The notes under the pieces: generated by a model
What the model saw: only the letters and a program-made list of their open reading frames with translations
Told to the model about the DNA's origin: nothing
The model's database searches: none
NCBI GenBank assembly: GCA_011037195.1
Contig: JAAEAF010014386.1
Coordinates: 62,001 to 126,000, forward strand
DNA from: Triatoma infestans
Lineage: Eukaryota > Arthropoda > Insecta > Hemiptera > Reduviidae
Length of the DNA stretch: 64,000 nucleotides
Direction of reading: 5' to 3'
Program-made: the position numbers and the translations under genes
Shown here: positions 36,001 to 47,289 of the stretch, piece by piece
How positions within the stretch are numbered: the stretch's first letter is position 1
Layout of the letters: every line of letters begins with the position of its first letter

Positions 36001-37700
36001 TTTTATTTATTTTATTCTACGTTCAATGAGTAATATGTTTCCTGTTTTTTATCCGTTATTTCTTGAATTTCATTCTTTTCTTTATGGTTATTCATATTTC
36101 TGACCAAACCACATATTCTATTCGAATTTTCTCAGTGTGTCACAGTACACACCAGTATTAATGGTCTTCATAGGCACAAGAAAACGTTTTTTGTACAAGA
36201 AAGCTGTGGTCATGTTTTTTCTAGCATTGGATTTCCAGCTTAAGGGAAGATGACTCCGTATCAATTGTTTTGCCCCAGGGGCAATCCAGTGGTCTCATAT
36301 ATCAAGTAAGCATTATACAACGTGGCCAAATAATTCACTTTTTCTGTCAAATTCCTTGATGTAACAGTGGGTCGACTACTACCCTTAATAATCAAAATTT
36401 GTTCAGCCTTTCACGAAATAATAGATACCAGCCTAAACTGATTGTCACACTAAAATTTGGCCCATAAACTTCGCAAACTATTCGTCTGTGAATATCGCAG
36501 CAGCTATTGTTTTGTTTTTTGCCAACAAAACTGGGAACAGAGCATGACCGTCACAGTTTGCGGGATTACTTGTTATATTCGCACTCGTTTGAAAATACAT
36601 GGTATGAAACAGGAATCTGACAACATGACCGACATATTTGCTACTGTATCTTATAATGCTATTCACATTTCCAGTCCCAATTGGCGGCAATTTCAGAATA
36701 AATTTTAATTTAAAAACATCCATCACTTCTTTATGGACCATGACGTCTCAGTCTCACTCACCCAGTACTCACATAATACACATACGATCCTGCAGAGGCA
36801 GTTTAATGTGTGCACTACTTGGTCTCGGTACCCAAATAGGCAACTCTAGCTCATCACTGCAGACACCCACTTACACTTTCACATTCTATACTGTTACAGA
36901 CGATCTAAATACAAATAGTGATACCCAAGGATGACACAATTTATCTTTCAAGTTGGAGAGGACTTAAGCATTATAACCAGTTATCCTCCACACATCGAAT
37001 ACTTGTATGCAGATCATGGTTCTTTGAGAACTTGATGCCCTTCAATTCGATCACATTGATCATCATTCACTACAGGCGCATTGTTTTCAATTTCATAATA
37101 AAATCGGAATCAATAATTAAACGGTACTGGTAAAAATAGAAATCATGTCTCATTAATTCTCGCTGGCCTTGTTGTGCCTCCACCAATAGTGAGTGAGATG
37201 AAGAGGTTCCCATCTTCACTATAAGTAAAAAGAAGCTTAGTGGAAAACGAAGGAAGATCATAAATCTGAATTTACCAACTTATCTACGGGGGCATGGCAC
37301 GGGTATTAGCTCGCTGTGGGCCAGCTATAAAGAAGTAAGGAGAACTTGACACACTATTAAGTTGGCAGTTAAAGCCTCCTTTAAGTATTACGAATGAGCG
37401 CGACCGACCAAACTTGACTTGCCTGCTCGCCTCACTCTTTCTAACCAGTTCAAACCGGGGAGGCAAATAATGTGCGGAGTCGCCATTGAACTTAATATTT
37501 CTTGTCTGGTGAGGTGAGAACAAATTCTCTTTCAAAGTTCAATTTCATTTTTCTTTTCGTCCGCCCCCAAAGCCCGCCATGAACGGATTGTACTACAACT
37601 TTCAATTTGAGAAGAAAAGAACAGCACCTGCCTACTAAATCAGCAGTATTGACCGGGTCTTTAATGGATCACCAGTCAAAGGAAATTTGATAGTATCGCT
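36000..37700. other. Unique-looking region, possibly an old non-LTR relic
   Basis: GC content looks higher than its surroundings and modular phrases are absent. On the minus strand 37284-37535 reads SFVILKGGFNCQLNS, similar to the G-D-F-N-C-R-L motif of the endonuclease at 22502-23215. Nothing else in the frame can be confirmed. The other frames (36457-36708, 36478-36741, 36638-36934) have no recognised domain. Confidence 0.3.
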
Positions 37701-38247
37701 ATTGTTGTAAAAAGGAAATAAAGAAGAGCTTAAAAGTCGATTTTGCAATCTAGTCAAATTGTCGAAGTAGAGTTTGATTATATCTGAACAAAATATCTCA
37801 ATAAACGAAAAAATGCAGAAAGCGCCAACTTGATATTCGGTTTACAGCACAATATCTGGAACGAAGGTTTCTATCAGATTTGGGACATCGGGATAACGTA
37901 ATAGAATTCTCTTTTGCGATATTCTGGAAAAATTGCTCCAACGATTTTTCTTTAAACTTCCTATACTTACCTCCTCCACTTTTCTCCGATTTTCCATTTT
38001 TCTAATAGGTTTTCCTGACCGATTTTTTTAATTGTCTTCCTCCATTCATTCCGGTTTTCACGTCCCCTAATTACCCGTTAATCTCTCATTGACTTCATCC
38101 AACCACGTTTTTCTGGGTCTTGCTCTATTCTCTTTCCATACATCTCCCTCTGCAGTATTTCCTTTGGCAATCTCGTCAGTCATTCTTTTTACAAGTCCTA
38201 CCACACAGCCTTTTTTTCTTCTATTCTTTCAAAGAGGCCTTTTTCCT

Positions 38248-38346
38248 ACATTTCTTCATTGCAAACTTTCACTGTCCTACATTTCTTCATTGCACACTTT
38301 GACTGTCCTACATTTCTTCATTGCAAACTTTCACTGTCCTACATTT
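38248..38346. repeat. 31-bp tandem repeat, three copies
   Basis: Unit tacatttcttcattgcaaac + tttcactgtcc, three copies with a variant in the second (cacactttgactg). The frames 38089-38355 and 38120-38302 are driven by it. Confidence 0.85.
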
Positions 38347-38399
38347 CCTGGCTGATCTTCTCCAAAAATCAATTTCTGTTGCCAAAAGCCGCTTTCTGA

Positions 38400-39660
38400 G
38401 GCGTATACTTTATGCACATATAAATATACATCGCTTTTATTTGAACATTTTTCCAGAAAAATTAATTTTTGGGGAATTTTGGGGGAGCCGCACAAGATGT
38501 CCCTTAAAGTGTCACTTCAGTACGATGTTTGGTTGGTCCGCGTCCTGCAATGTTAAGGTATACTACAGGCTAGAATTCCAAATTAGGAGAAAATCGGTTA
38601 ACCAAGTGTGACTTTCAGAATAGCTTTCCGAATTATCCCAAAAAGTAGTCAATCAATAATTGTGTTTAACACTTGGAATGTGAATTAGCATTTGTAAACC
38701 TTTGAAGCATTTTTCTATAAATAAAAATATTTTACGGGGCTCCGGAGAATCTGTAAGGTTAGATTTGAAATGTTATTGAGTAAGTTGTAGGTGCTTTCTT
38801 CTTGACTACAATTTAATCACTTGTGAGCACTACCTGTCTATCTGTCAACCGGAAGTACCACTTTACTCGTTATATTTTTTAGCTTATTGCGATTTTCTCG
38901 AAAACGGCTCCAACAATTTTCTTTAGATTTCATCAGACATTTTCCGTGTTCTTTTGTGGTCACGACCGGTTTCGGGCGTTGACCGACAAACACACTGAGT
39001 TTATAAACTGAATTTGCTCTGTACAAGTCTGTGTTATCACATTGTCTGACAAACGCATCCTGAAGATGGGCGAAGACAGGAAACCGTTCGATGACCACAA
39101 AATGAAGCAGGCTACCACGGAAAATGTTTCTGATGCTTTCCAGCTGTGCGGAACCAACCGCCACAACAATTCTTGTGTTCAAAACACACTGTTCACCTGC
39201 CACTTCTGTTTGAAACATTTTTCCTTATGAATTCATTTAAAGGGGTATCGGTAGGTCAGGTGTTGCACTTTCTCCTAAAGTACTATTTCAGTTTATTATA
39301 CGGCTCGTGTCATCTATATAATATTAAGTACCATTAAAATCTGTTGCCAAAATTTTGAATTCGAAGAAAATCGTTTATCGGAAGTACTGAATACTTTTTT
39401 CATTTTTCTCGTCAAAGACACCAACGGGTTACATTAAACATGACATATTAACTATACATACTGGGCCCTATCACTCTTGTTTGCAACTTTTTCCCGAGAA
39501 AATTGATTAAAGAAAGTTCTTTGATGACTGTAAGATCATGTTCTCCCAAAAAATGTTGAACACTTGTAAATAATTACCAAAAATTATAAGTTTGAGAAAA
39601 AACGTTGTCAGTTATAAATATGAAATATAAGGAAGACAAAGTCGTGTGAGTGTTTCATGC
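38400..39660 (+). repeat. Modular repeat copies with a nested fold-back element
   Basis: D submodules near 38430-38620, a C submodule near 38850-38930 (aaaacggctccaacaatttt), then a nested element at 38939-39134, then D at about 39205-39400 and E near 39620-39660. All are in + orientation. The nested element is listed separately. Confidence 0.65.
38939..39134. mobile_element. Fold-back element with hammerhead-like core
   Basis: The left end gacattttccgtg...tgtggtcacgaccggtttc is the inverse of the right end gaaaccgttcgatgaccac...cacggaaaatgtttctgatg. The middle is 100 bp. The right half includes ctgaagatgggcgaagacag followed by gaaacc, the same core as at 14631-14660. It interrupts a modular repeat between atttcatcaga and the D submodule. 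Confidence 0.6.
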
Positions 39661-39679
39661 CAGTATTCGGAAAATCATT

Positions 39680-40240
39680 TATGTTTCTTCAGTTGTGTTC
39701 AATTGTGTTTATGTTCAGTATTGTTTGTTAAGTTGGTATTGGGAATGGCCGGCAAAAGTGAGTGTTACGATGAAAGTGTAAATGGTCGGCGATAGTGGTG
39801 CGAGGGGGAATGTATTAGTAGTGAAGTGGTAAGTGGTTTTCTGTACATTGTTTTTGTTCGGGTGGTCACAGCAGACAGCTCTGTCAGAACACTTAACGGT
39901 GGTGCCATTGTCCTCACAGTCGGTATTACTTGACAACTCCGTTGGCCCCCGGGGGCGTCCACTTCTTAACACTCTACGGGGGGTCCATGTACTCACAAAC
40001 ATTCCTTTAGTGACTTATTCTTTGGAGGCGGTTATTTTTGTGCTTCTTGTTTTGCCCGTTGTTGGCAAGCTGAACACAAACTCTGCTGCTAACTACGCTC
40101 ACATAACCAATCACAACTCTGAACTCTCTTCTGCCTTTGATATGATCAATTATGTTAAAGATATGATACATTGGAAATGTTGTCCAATGGTACCATCCTT
40201 AAGGTATACATCTTCAGGCTCTTATCTCTGAATCATAAGA
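39680..40240. other. Unclassified stretch with a 132-codon open frame
   Basis: The + frame 39833-40231 has no domain I recognise, though it contains a hydrophobic run (IFVLLVLPVVG). A minus frame overlaps it (39715-40002). The region is not modular repeat and has a more balanced base content. It could be part of an unrecognised transposon. I do not call a gene. Confidence 0.3.
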
Positions 40241-40249
40241 GAAAAATAC

Positions 40250-42960
40250 ACGAAAAAGTTTTATTTCAAATAAAAGTAAGGACACCTTGATGTATATGTT
40301 CAGATAGGGTGCAGAGTTTAAAAAAAAATCGTTGCAGTCATTAGCCAAAAACTGGGAATTAAAAAAAACTTGTATACTCAAGTTTTAGTATTTGTCTAAC
40401 ATAAATATAGAGGTGGCGGGGTGGGGAGATAAGTACCAACCTACTAATCTCAGCAGGAGAGAAATAATGAATACATTATGGGCCAGTAGAGCGCTCTAAA
40501 AATACTGAACCAATTACATTTGAAATTAACACCACAAATTCCGTGCTTCTATTCAAAATAATTTTCCAATTTCCTTCAACTTTGTCATTCTCTCACACAG
40601 CGCTTCCAGTGTTCTAATTAATATTATGTAGGTAGCTTTGAACTGAAGTGGTACTTTAGAGGAAAGCATAACGCTACTGATCCCCCACCACCCCCCCTAA
40701 AAAATCCATTTTCTTGGGGAAATTTGTCAAATAGTAGTGACTGGTGCGATGTGTAGATAGTATACAAATAGTAGTGATAGGTGCGATGTGTAGATAGTAT
40801 ACAAATAGTAGTGACAGGTGCGATGTGTAGATAGTATACAAATAGTAGTGACAGGTGCGATGTGTAGATAGTATACAAATAGTAGTGACAGGTGCGATGT
40901 GTAGATAGTATACACATAGTAGTGACAGGTTGCGATGTGTAAGATAGTATACAAATAGTTAGTGACAGGTGCGATGTGTAGATAGTATACAAATGTAGTG
41001 ACAGGTGCGCTGTGTAAGATAGTATACAAATAGTAGTGACAGGTGCGATGTGTAGAGTATCAAAATAGTCGTGACAGCGTGCGATGTGTAGATAGTATAA
41101 CAAATAGTAGTGGACAGTGCGATGTGTAGATAGTATCAAATAGTGAGTGGACAGGTGCACGATGTGCAGATAGGTATACAAAAGTGTGCAGGTGCGATGT
41201 GTAGATAGTATACAAAATAGTAGTGACAGGTGCGATGTGTAGACTAGTATGGACAAAATAGTGAGTGACAGGTGCGATGTGTAGATTAGTAACAATAGTG
41301 TGACAGGTGCGCCTGTGTAGATAGTATACAAAATAGTCGTGGAAGGTGCGATGTGTCAGATAGTATAACAATAGTAGTGGACAGGTTGCGATGGAGCTAG
41401 TATACAAAATAGTAGTGACAGGTGCGATGTCGTAGATAGTATGCAAATTAGTAGTGACAGGTTGCGATGTGTAGATAGGATGCAAATAGTAGTGACAGGT
41501 CGCAGATGTGTAGATAGTAGTACACTAGTAGTGACAGGTGCGATGTGTAGATGTAGACAATAGTAGTGACAGGTGCGATGTGTAGATAGTATGCAAATAG
41601 TAGTGACAGGTGCGATGTGTAGATAGTATACAAATAGTAGTGACAGGTGCGATGTGTAGATAGTATACAAATAGTAGTGACAGGTGCGATGTGTAGATAG
41701 TATACAAATAGTAGTGACAGGTGCGATGTGTAGATAGTATACAAATAGTAGTGACAGGTGCGATGTGTAGATAGTATACAAATAGTAGTGACAGGTGCGA
41801 TGTGTAGATAGTATACAAATAGTAGTGACAGTTGCGATGTGTAGATAGTATACAAATAGTAGTGACAGGTGCGATGTGTAGATAGTATAACAAATTAGTA
41901 GTGACAGGTGGATGTGAGATAGTATACAAAGAGTAGTGACAGGTGCGATGTGTAGATAGTTACAAAAATAGTAGTGCAGGTGCGATGTGTAGATAGTAGT
42001 ACAAATCGTAGTGACAGCGTGCGATGTGTAGTAGTATACAAGTAGTAGTGACAAGTGCGATGTGGCAGAATAGTATACAACATAGTAGTGAAAGGTGCGA
42101 TGTGTAGATAGTATGCAAATAGTAGTGACAGGGCGATGTGTATATAGATACAATAGTGGAGTGAACAGGTGCGCTGTGTAGTTAGTATACAACTTAGTAG
42201 TGACAGGTGCGATGTGTAGATACGTATCAAATTAGTAGTGACAGTGGCGATGTGTAGATAGTATACAAATATAGTGACAAGGGGATGTGTGATAGTATAC
42301 AAATGTAGTGACAAGGCGATGTGCGTAGTAGACAAATAGTTCGTGACGGTGCGATGTGTCAGATAGTCTACAAAGAGTAGGACAGTGCGATGTGTAGATA
42401 GTATGCAAGCTAGTAGTGACGTGCGATGTGTAGATAGTATGCCAACAGTAGTGGACAGAGTGCGATGTTGTAGATAGTATACAACTAGTAGTGACAGGTG
42501 CGATGTGTAAGATAGTATACAAATAGTAGTGACAGGTGCGATGTGTAGATAGTATACAATAGTAGTGACAGGTGCGATGTGTAGATAGTATACAATAGTA
42601 GTGACAGGTGCGATGTGTAGATAGTATACAATAGTAGTGACAGGTGCGATGTGTAGATAGTATACAAAGTTCAAAGAAAATCATTGGAGCCGTTTTTGAG
42701 AAAATCACGAAAAACTGCACACAAAAATTCAATTATTGCATTTCTGGTTGATGATTTTGCCCGAAATCTTGGTATCTGATGCAGACCCTAAACGGAATAC
42801 CAGTTTGAGTTTCCTACTCAAACACATTTATATATATATATATAGACCATAGGCTAAAATATGTTTTCTTTGTATTCAGGGGATCCGAATACATGTATTT
42901 TCGCCAAAAACTCAATTTCAGTTTCTGGGCGTATGAGAAAGTAAAAACCACTTTTAGAGA
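40250..42960 (-). repeat. Modular repeat copies, minus orientation, interrupted by a 37-bp array
   Basis: Left part 40250-40735 (taaaaaaaaatcgttgcagt; cctactaatct repeat at 40425-40520; ttgaactgaagtggtacttt). Right part 42669-42960 (gttcaaagaaaatcattgga, ggttgatgattttgcccgaa, taaacggaataccag). The array at 40733-42668 lies between the phrase ...ttttcttggggaaatttgtc and ...gttcaaagaaaatc, which are adjacent within about 50 bp in other copies. Confidence 0.7.
40733..42668. repeat. 37-bp minisatellite, about 52 copies
   Basis: The unit reads tagtagtgacaggtgcgatg + tgtagatagtatacaaa. Copies at 41560-41880 and 40740-40920 are nearly identical, while 40920-41560 and 41880-42480 contain many one-base insertions and deletions. 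The long minus frames across it (40624-42732), rich in THRTCHYYLYTIY-like words, are translations of the repeat and not genes. Confidence 0.93.
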
Positions 42961-43240
42961 GGTTTTAGGCATCTGTGTGCCATTGAGAAATTTTCTCATA
43001 CGCTGCAAAATGTGTGTGTGTGTGTGAGTGAGTGAACGAAATATCTCAAAAACGAAAAGCTGGCAGCTAGCTCAAAATAGATATTCAACCATCGCCTCTG
43101 ATACCAAAGTTTCAGGCAAAATCCATCAATCGGAAAGTCGACTTTACAGCTTCTTTCAGTTTTTGCAATTTCCTTGTAAATGGCCCTAAACATGTTCTTG
43201 AACTTCGTATACTTTTCACCTACATAAATAAATACCTCTC
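42961..43240 (+). repeat. Modular repeat fragment, + orientation
   Basis: (GT)n at about 43012-43026, then aaatatctcaaaaacgaaaa, gctagctcaaaatagatatt, tttcaggcaaaatccatcaa and tttttgcaatttccttgtaa. It faces the minus-oriented block ending at 42960, forming an inverted junction. Confidence 0.6.
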
Positions 43241-44460
43241 ATTTTAATTTAAAAAATGATTAACAATATTTTTTAGAGGATTGAGGTTAGTGAGCCATCA
43301 GCAACATTGAGTAGCTCGCTTCAGCAACTACTTCAGTACAATGTGTGCTCCTACCACCTATATAATATCAACTTATATCAAAAGAATTGTCAGAATTCCA
43401 AAGCTCAAGGCATTCTCTCTACTACGTATTAATAGACCCCCGACTTCTGTTAGTACTATTATTATAGAACAAGCATCGAGTTTTTGAAATTTTATTGAAA
43501 ATGGTTCTGTTATTTTTCTTAAAATATATTTAGTACATACACATATTTTTTAAAAACCATGGCGCAACGGTCCATGAAGGGCAAAGGCTTGCCAGACGGC
43601 GATTTTTATTGTGAGGGCATGTGGGTGTAATGACATGGCAAAGTCATTGACATCGGCAAAGTACAGCAAAGAAATAATTTACAAAAGGTGAAAACAGTAA
43701 CACTGTTGGCCGCCGACAGCCGCGGTCAACCAAACAAACAAACAAAGCCTTTTCATCAATTCTCACATCAAAAGGCAGGCACCGCGATAAGTATGGCCAC
43801 TAAATAAGGGCAGCAAACTACGAAGGTCGCACAAGGCCGCAACACTAAGACAGATGTCTTGGTGTGAGTGTGAACAACAGTGTATATAAACCTATGATAT
43901 ACGACGAGAGGATTATATATCATCTACGACCAAACTATACACGAGCGGCAATTCACAGTTATCATTCTCGTAGTTGTGCACTTTAGTTCATTATTTTAAC
44001 CATTCTAAATTATCAGTTATTTATCTTCTATATATTATTAAGTATTTTATTATAGTTATTAGTTACCATTTATCACGTTAAAATTATTGTTAAAATACAG
44101 TTTATTACTTTCTCTTTTTTTATATAAAAAACCGTTTAATAATTCGAGCACTAACTTCCAAATCTCTCAAACTAACTTCCGCCCTCTTCAAGACATCTGC
44201 TACTCCAGGAATCACACATCAAACGATTCCATTACATCTAATATCTGATTCCATTACATGGCACTCGCCTTTTAGTTCAGGCCTTCGCTAGATTCGTTAT
44301 CCGTAGAGATTGGTCCTGGTTCACACAAGTGCACATTCGCTTGTGAACCTCCTGACAAAATTCTTCGTTAAAATATATAATCTTTTAAACCTATGGCGCA
44401 ACAGCCCGTGAATTGGCTCTAAATGTTACATTTTCTCTGCCACGATCTCACCGCTTCCTC
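43240..44460. other. Unclassified region with a repeated ATGGCGCAAC motif
   Basis: ccatggcgcaacggtccatg at about 43558 and cctatggcgcaacagcccgt at about 44391 are diverged copies of one dispersed sequence. Between them is a run with tatataaacc (43886) and a T-rich end, which could be an LTR or promoter-like piece. No ORF is recognised. Confidence 0.35.
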
Positions 44461-44463
44461 CTC

Positions 44464-44882
44464 CAGTGCAGCCCATAAACTCACCGACCCCCCCCGTACA
44501 GCCTATAATCTCACCGCTTCCCCAGTACAGCCATAAACTCACTGCCGCCCCCTACAGCCTATAATCTCACCGCTCCCCAGTACAGCCCATAAACTCACCA
44601 CCCCCGCCCGTGCAGCCTATAATCTCACGCTCCTCCATACAGCCATAAACTCACCTTCCACCCCGTAAGCCTATAATCTCACCGCTCCCCCAGTACAGCC
44701 CATAACTCCCGCCCCGCCCGTACAGCCTATAATCTCACCGCTCTCCCGTACAGGCCCATAAACTCACCTCCCACCCTGTACAGCCTATAATCTCACCGCT
44801 CCCCCCAGTACAGCCCATAAACTTCCCCCCCCCGTACAGCCTACAATTTACCGCTCCCCCAGTACAGCCCATAAACTCACCG
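44464..44882. repeat. ~59-bp C-rich tandem array, about seven copies
   Basis: Each unit has two related halves: cagcccataaactcaccg + C-run, and gtacagcctataatctcacc + gctcccccagta. The C-runs vary in length and several copies have single-base losses. A modular-repeat phrase (ttttccggaaaaacgtttca) follows directly at 44897. Confidence 0.88.
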
Positions 44883-45003
44883 GACTCATAAACAAATTTT
44901 TCCGGAAAAACGTTTCAAACAAAAGTCATAGACCTTCACACACTTATATATATAGAGAGAGAGAGAGTGAGATTTTCCTTCTCAATTTAAATTTATGTTG
45001 CAG

Positions 45004-45141
45004 TTTCCGATTGAGCTTTAAAAGGAAGGAAAGGCGTGACCACAGGGACAGCATCTCTTCGGCAGTGCCTGCTAAATTTATACGCGCTACTTCTGTCCGT
45101 CCGCAGACATTAAATCCACGATGGAATGAAAAATTCAGATT
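45004..45141 (+). CDS. stac: Unc13-4/BAIAP3-type C2-domain protein, internal exon a
   Basis: Internal exon of a host gene for a Munc13-4/BAIAP3-class vesicle-priming protein (staccato in flies). Such proteins act at membranes in regulated exocytosis, with C2 domains flanking a MUN domain. The exon encodes 45 complete codons: a basic stretch (FKRKERRDHRDS), then AKFIRATSVRPQ and TLNPRWNEKFRF. The last matches the C2-domain signature T-L-N-P-x-W-N-E-x-F. It lies between an acceptor (ttatgttgcag) and a consensus donor gtaagt at 45142. The first base completes a codon from an exon I could not find. The last two bases (TT) join the C at 51810 to give F, followed by DIDD. The exon is too short and lacks an ATG, so a plain ORF scan misses it. 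The family call is from recognised motifs, not a search. Alternative: another Unc13-family paralogue. Confidence 0.85.
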
Positions 45142-45239
45142 GTAAGTTTTAAAATGATTAATTATAAACTAAATAATGGTAATTTGAATAAAAATGAGCA
45201 TACATTTTTCCAATGCTTAACAATTTGGAATTTAGATAC

Positions 45240-45725
45240 GATTTGTTGGAATAAAAATCTGTGTGCAACACACCGCTTTCTTTTACTGCACTGATCACAA
45301 TTTGAATTGACCAATTTTCTTTAAATTTGGGGAAGAATTTGTACTAACCGACTTGACTGATTAGTTTTAGTCTTTTATAACATCCGAGCTGCTTACATTG
45401 CACACCGCATACTATCAAACCCAACAATATTGCATGTGCAATTTAAACCGTTTGGTAGCACAATAAGCCTCAACGGGTAGGCTGCAGTGCCTGGGTTTGA
45501 GTCCCCCCCCTGTGTTAATCTAATCTAAACCGTTTGAGCTCCCTGCAATTTTTCGTTCTAAGATTTTGTTCACATACTCATATACACGCACACACACACT
45601 CACACATACACACAACACACAAAGTTTTTTCTCTAAAAACTTTCATATTCAAGGGACCTCAGTACATATATTTTTTGGGTGAAATCTCAATTTCGAAAAT
45701 TTGATACCTGTCGCAACAGTTCCAT
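45240..45725 (-). repeat. Modular repeat fragments, minus orientation, in intron a-b
   Basis: E submodule (ctgtgtgcaacacaccgctt, 45260-45330), B/A submodules (gctccctgcaatttttcgtt, (CA)n at 45590-45625, atattttttgggtgaaatct, gtcgcaacagttcc). It is interrupted by the I-like tail at 45455-45530. The + frame 45679-45891 has no recognised domain. Confidence 0.6.
45455..45530 (+). mobile_element. 3'UTR-only fragment of the I-like family at 5472-6357
   Basis: The text gcacaataagcctcaacggg, taggctgcagtgcctgggtt and gagtccccc matches the reverse complement of 5483-5555 with few differences. No coding sequence is attached, so it is either an extreme 5' truncation or a SINE-like passenger carrying the LINE tail. 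Confidence 0.7.
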
Positions 45726-46964
45726 TTGCTCCCTTGCAGCCAAAATTCTGCCCAGGGGCAGGGCTGGGGGTACTCTAGGTCGTGGAGGTCGAGGTTTGCT
45801 AGTTATATATAGCTGTAAGTGCAAAGTAAACATTTCTTTTTTAAACGACCTTGAAATTGTTCATTTTGAAGAAGCGCGCTCTATGAGTTAAATAAAATTG
45901 GTATAACGTTCCCTCTGGTAGACTCTTACATTTAGGTGAATACATGCATTTGCAAGTATATAGTTACCAATCAGTGTGAAAGTTCGAGGGCATGCCCAAT
46001 TCTTTTTATTCCTTTTGTACATTCATATTTTACGGTCATCTGATGATACAAGTGAGTCAGCTGATTTGTGAGATCTGCAAGATACTGTGAATTCGGACTC
46101 TCATTGCATTCACCTCAATCAAGGTCACATCATGTGACAAATGCTTTACAATGTTACACTAGAATTGTTAAACTTGGCATTTTAAGTTTGAAGAAAATTG
46201 TTCAAGCCTTTAAACTTGGAATCCTAGCAATGTATTTAATGGTGCTGCTCAGGTGATGGGGCCATACATGGTCAGGTGAAAGTACATGAAGGTACTTTAA
46301 TGGAATACTTAATATTGCAACTTTCCCAGAATTAACTAAAACTAATATTAATTTATTAGATAAATATAATTTCAGGCCTCTAAATATATAAACTGTGGCA
46401 ATGTGTATGACGTCACAGTGACTGGTACGTGTTAACTAGATATGATTTGTTTATTTACAACTTGGGATAGTTTGTAGATTGAATGTTGCGTTAGTAATAA
46501 GATCGCAGCTACACGAGCAGCCGTATCTCTACAATATCTCTGCCATTAATCTATTATAAAACCTTTCCATTAAAATGAATGTACCGTAATCACGCAATCG
46601 CCTACGAATCAGACCAGACCTCCACAAAAAAGAAATTATCTTTTACAAAAACTTTACAACTTTAAGATTTTATTTGCTACAGTGAGTAAATATTGCAATC
46701 GACCACTTTTTTAAATTGAGTTTTTATCAGAAGTGTATGTTTTGAGCTACTGAAGACAGAAAATAGTTGTTACGTACACACTGGTTAATTCTTGTTGCCT
46801 GAAAAGAATTTTTTTTTTTTGGAGAGTAGTAGGGAGCCGCCACGTTCAGCCATTTCAGTATAATCTACTCTGCTACTTATTACACAATATTAGGGTACAT
46901 TAAGTACTTCTACTGCCATTCCGTCAAGAGGTTATATAGAGGTTATAGTGTCAACAGAGTGTTT

Positions 46965-47195
46965 TTTTAATTTAAGGCGCGTCAACATCTATGGTCATTA
47001 TCGCCCGTAGCCTTCTCAGTGCACGGCCAGCCTCCGGACAGTGTGTTCTTTCGCTACAGACAACACTGTCCATCACCGAACAGTGAGCTGTAGGGCTCCT
47101 ACGAAGAAAAAAACCAACCCACTGGACTCGAACCCGCGACCTCCACGTGGAAGTCCAACTCGCTAACCACTTAGCTAATCCCTCCCTACTACAGG
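46965..47195 (-). mobile_element. tRNA-derived SINE, type A, minus strand, in intron a-b
   Basis: Starts aaggcgcgtcaacatctatg, has agccttctcagtgcacggcc, caacactgtccatcaccgaa, cctacgaagaaaaaaacc and ends ggactcgaacccgcgacctc (B box reversed) with ctaaccacttagctaatccc (A box reversed). Full length and well preserved. Confidence 0.87.
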
Positions 47196-47289
47196 GTGTT
47201 TTGTTTTTCTCTGTAAAGTTTATAGTTTTCTTTAAGGTTTTTTTTTATCAAATTTTGTGACTCAAGTTGTCTAATTCTTTCTCAATAAA

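Noticed and set aside
36638..36934. Frame with MCALLGLGTQIG resembling the S-D-P-Y-C-x-L-G-I start of the C2 domain
   Set aside because: It lacks the S-D-P-Y part and has no matching splice phase to 45004; chance similarity.
39833..40231. 132-codon + strand frame as a host gene
   Set aside because: No domain, no splice evidence, overlapping frames on the other strand, and location among repeats.
40624..42732. Long overlapping minus-strand frames rich in Tyr, Thr, His and Leu (up to 278 codons)
   Set aside because: They are translations of the 37-bp array. The unit has no stop in several frames, and the peptides repeat with the DNA period.
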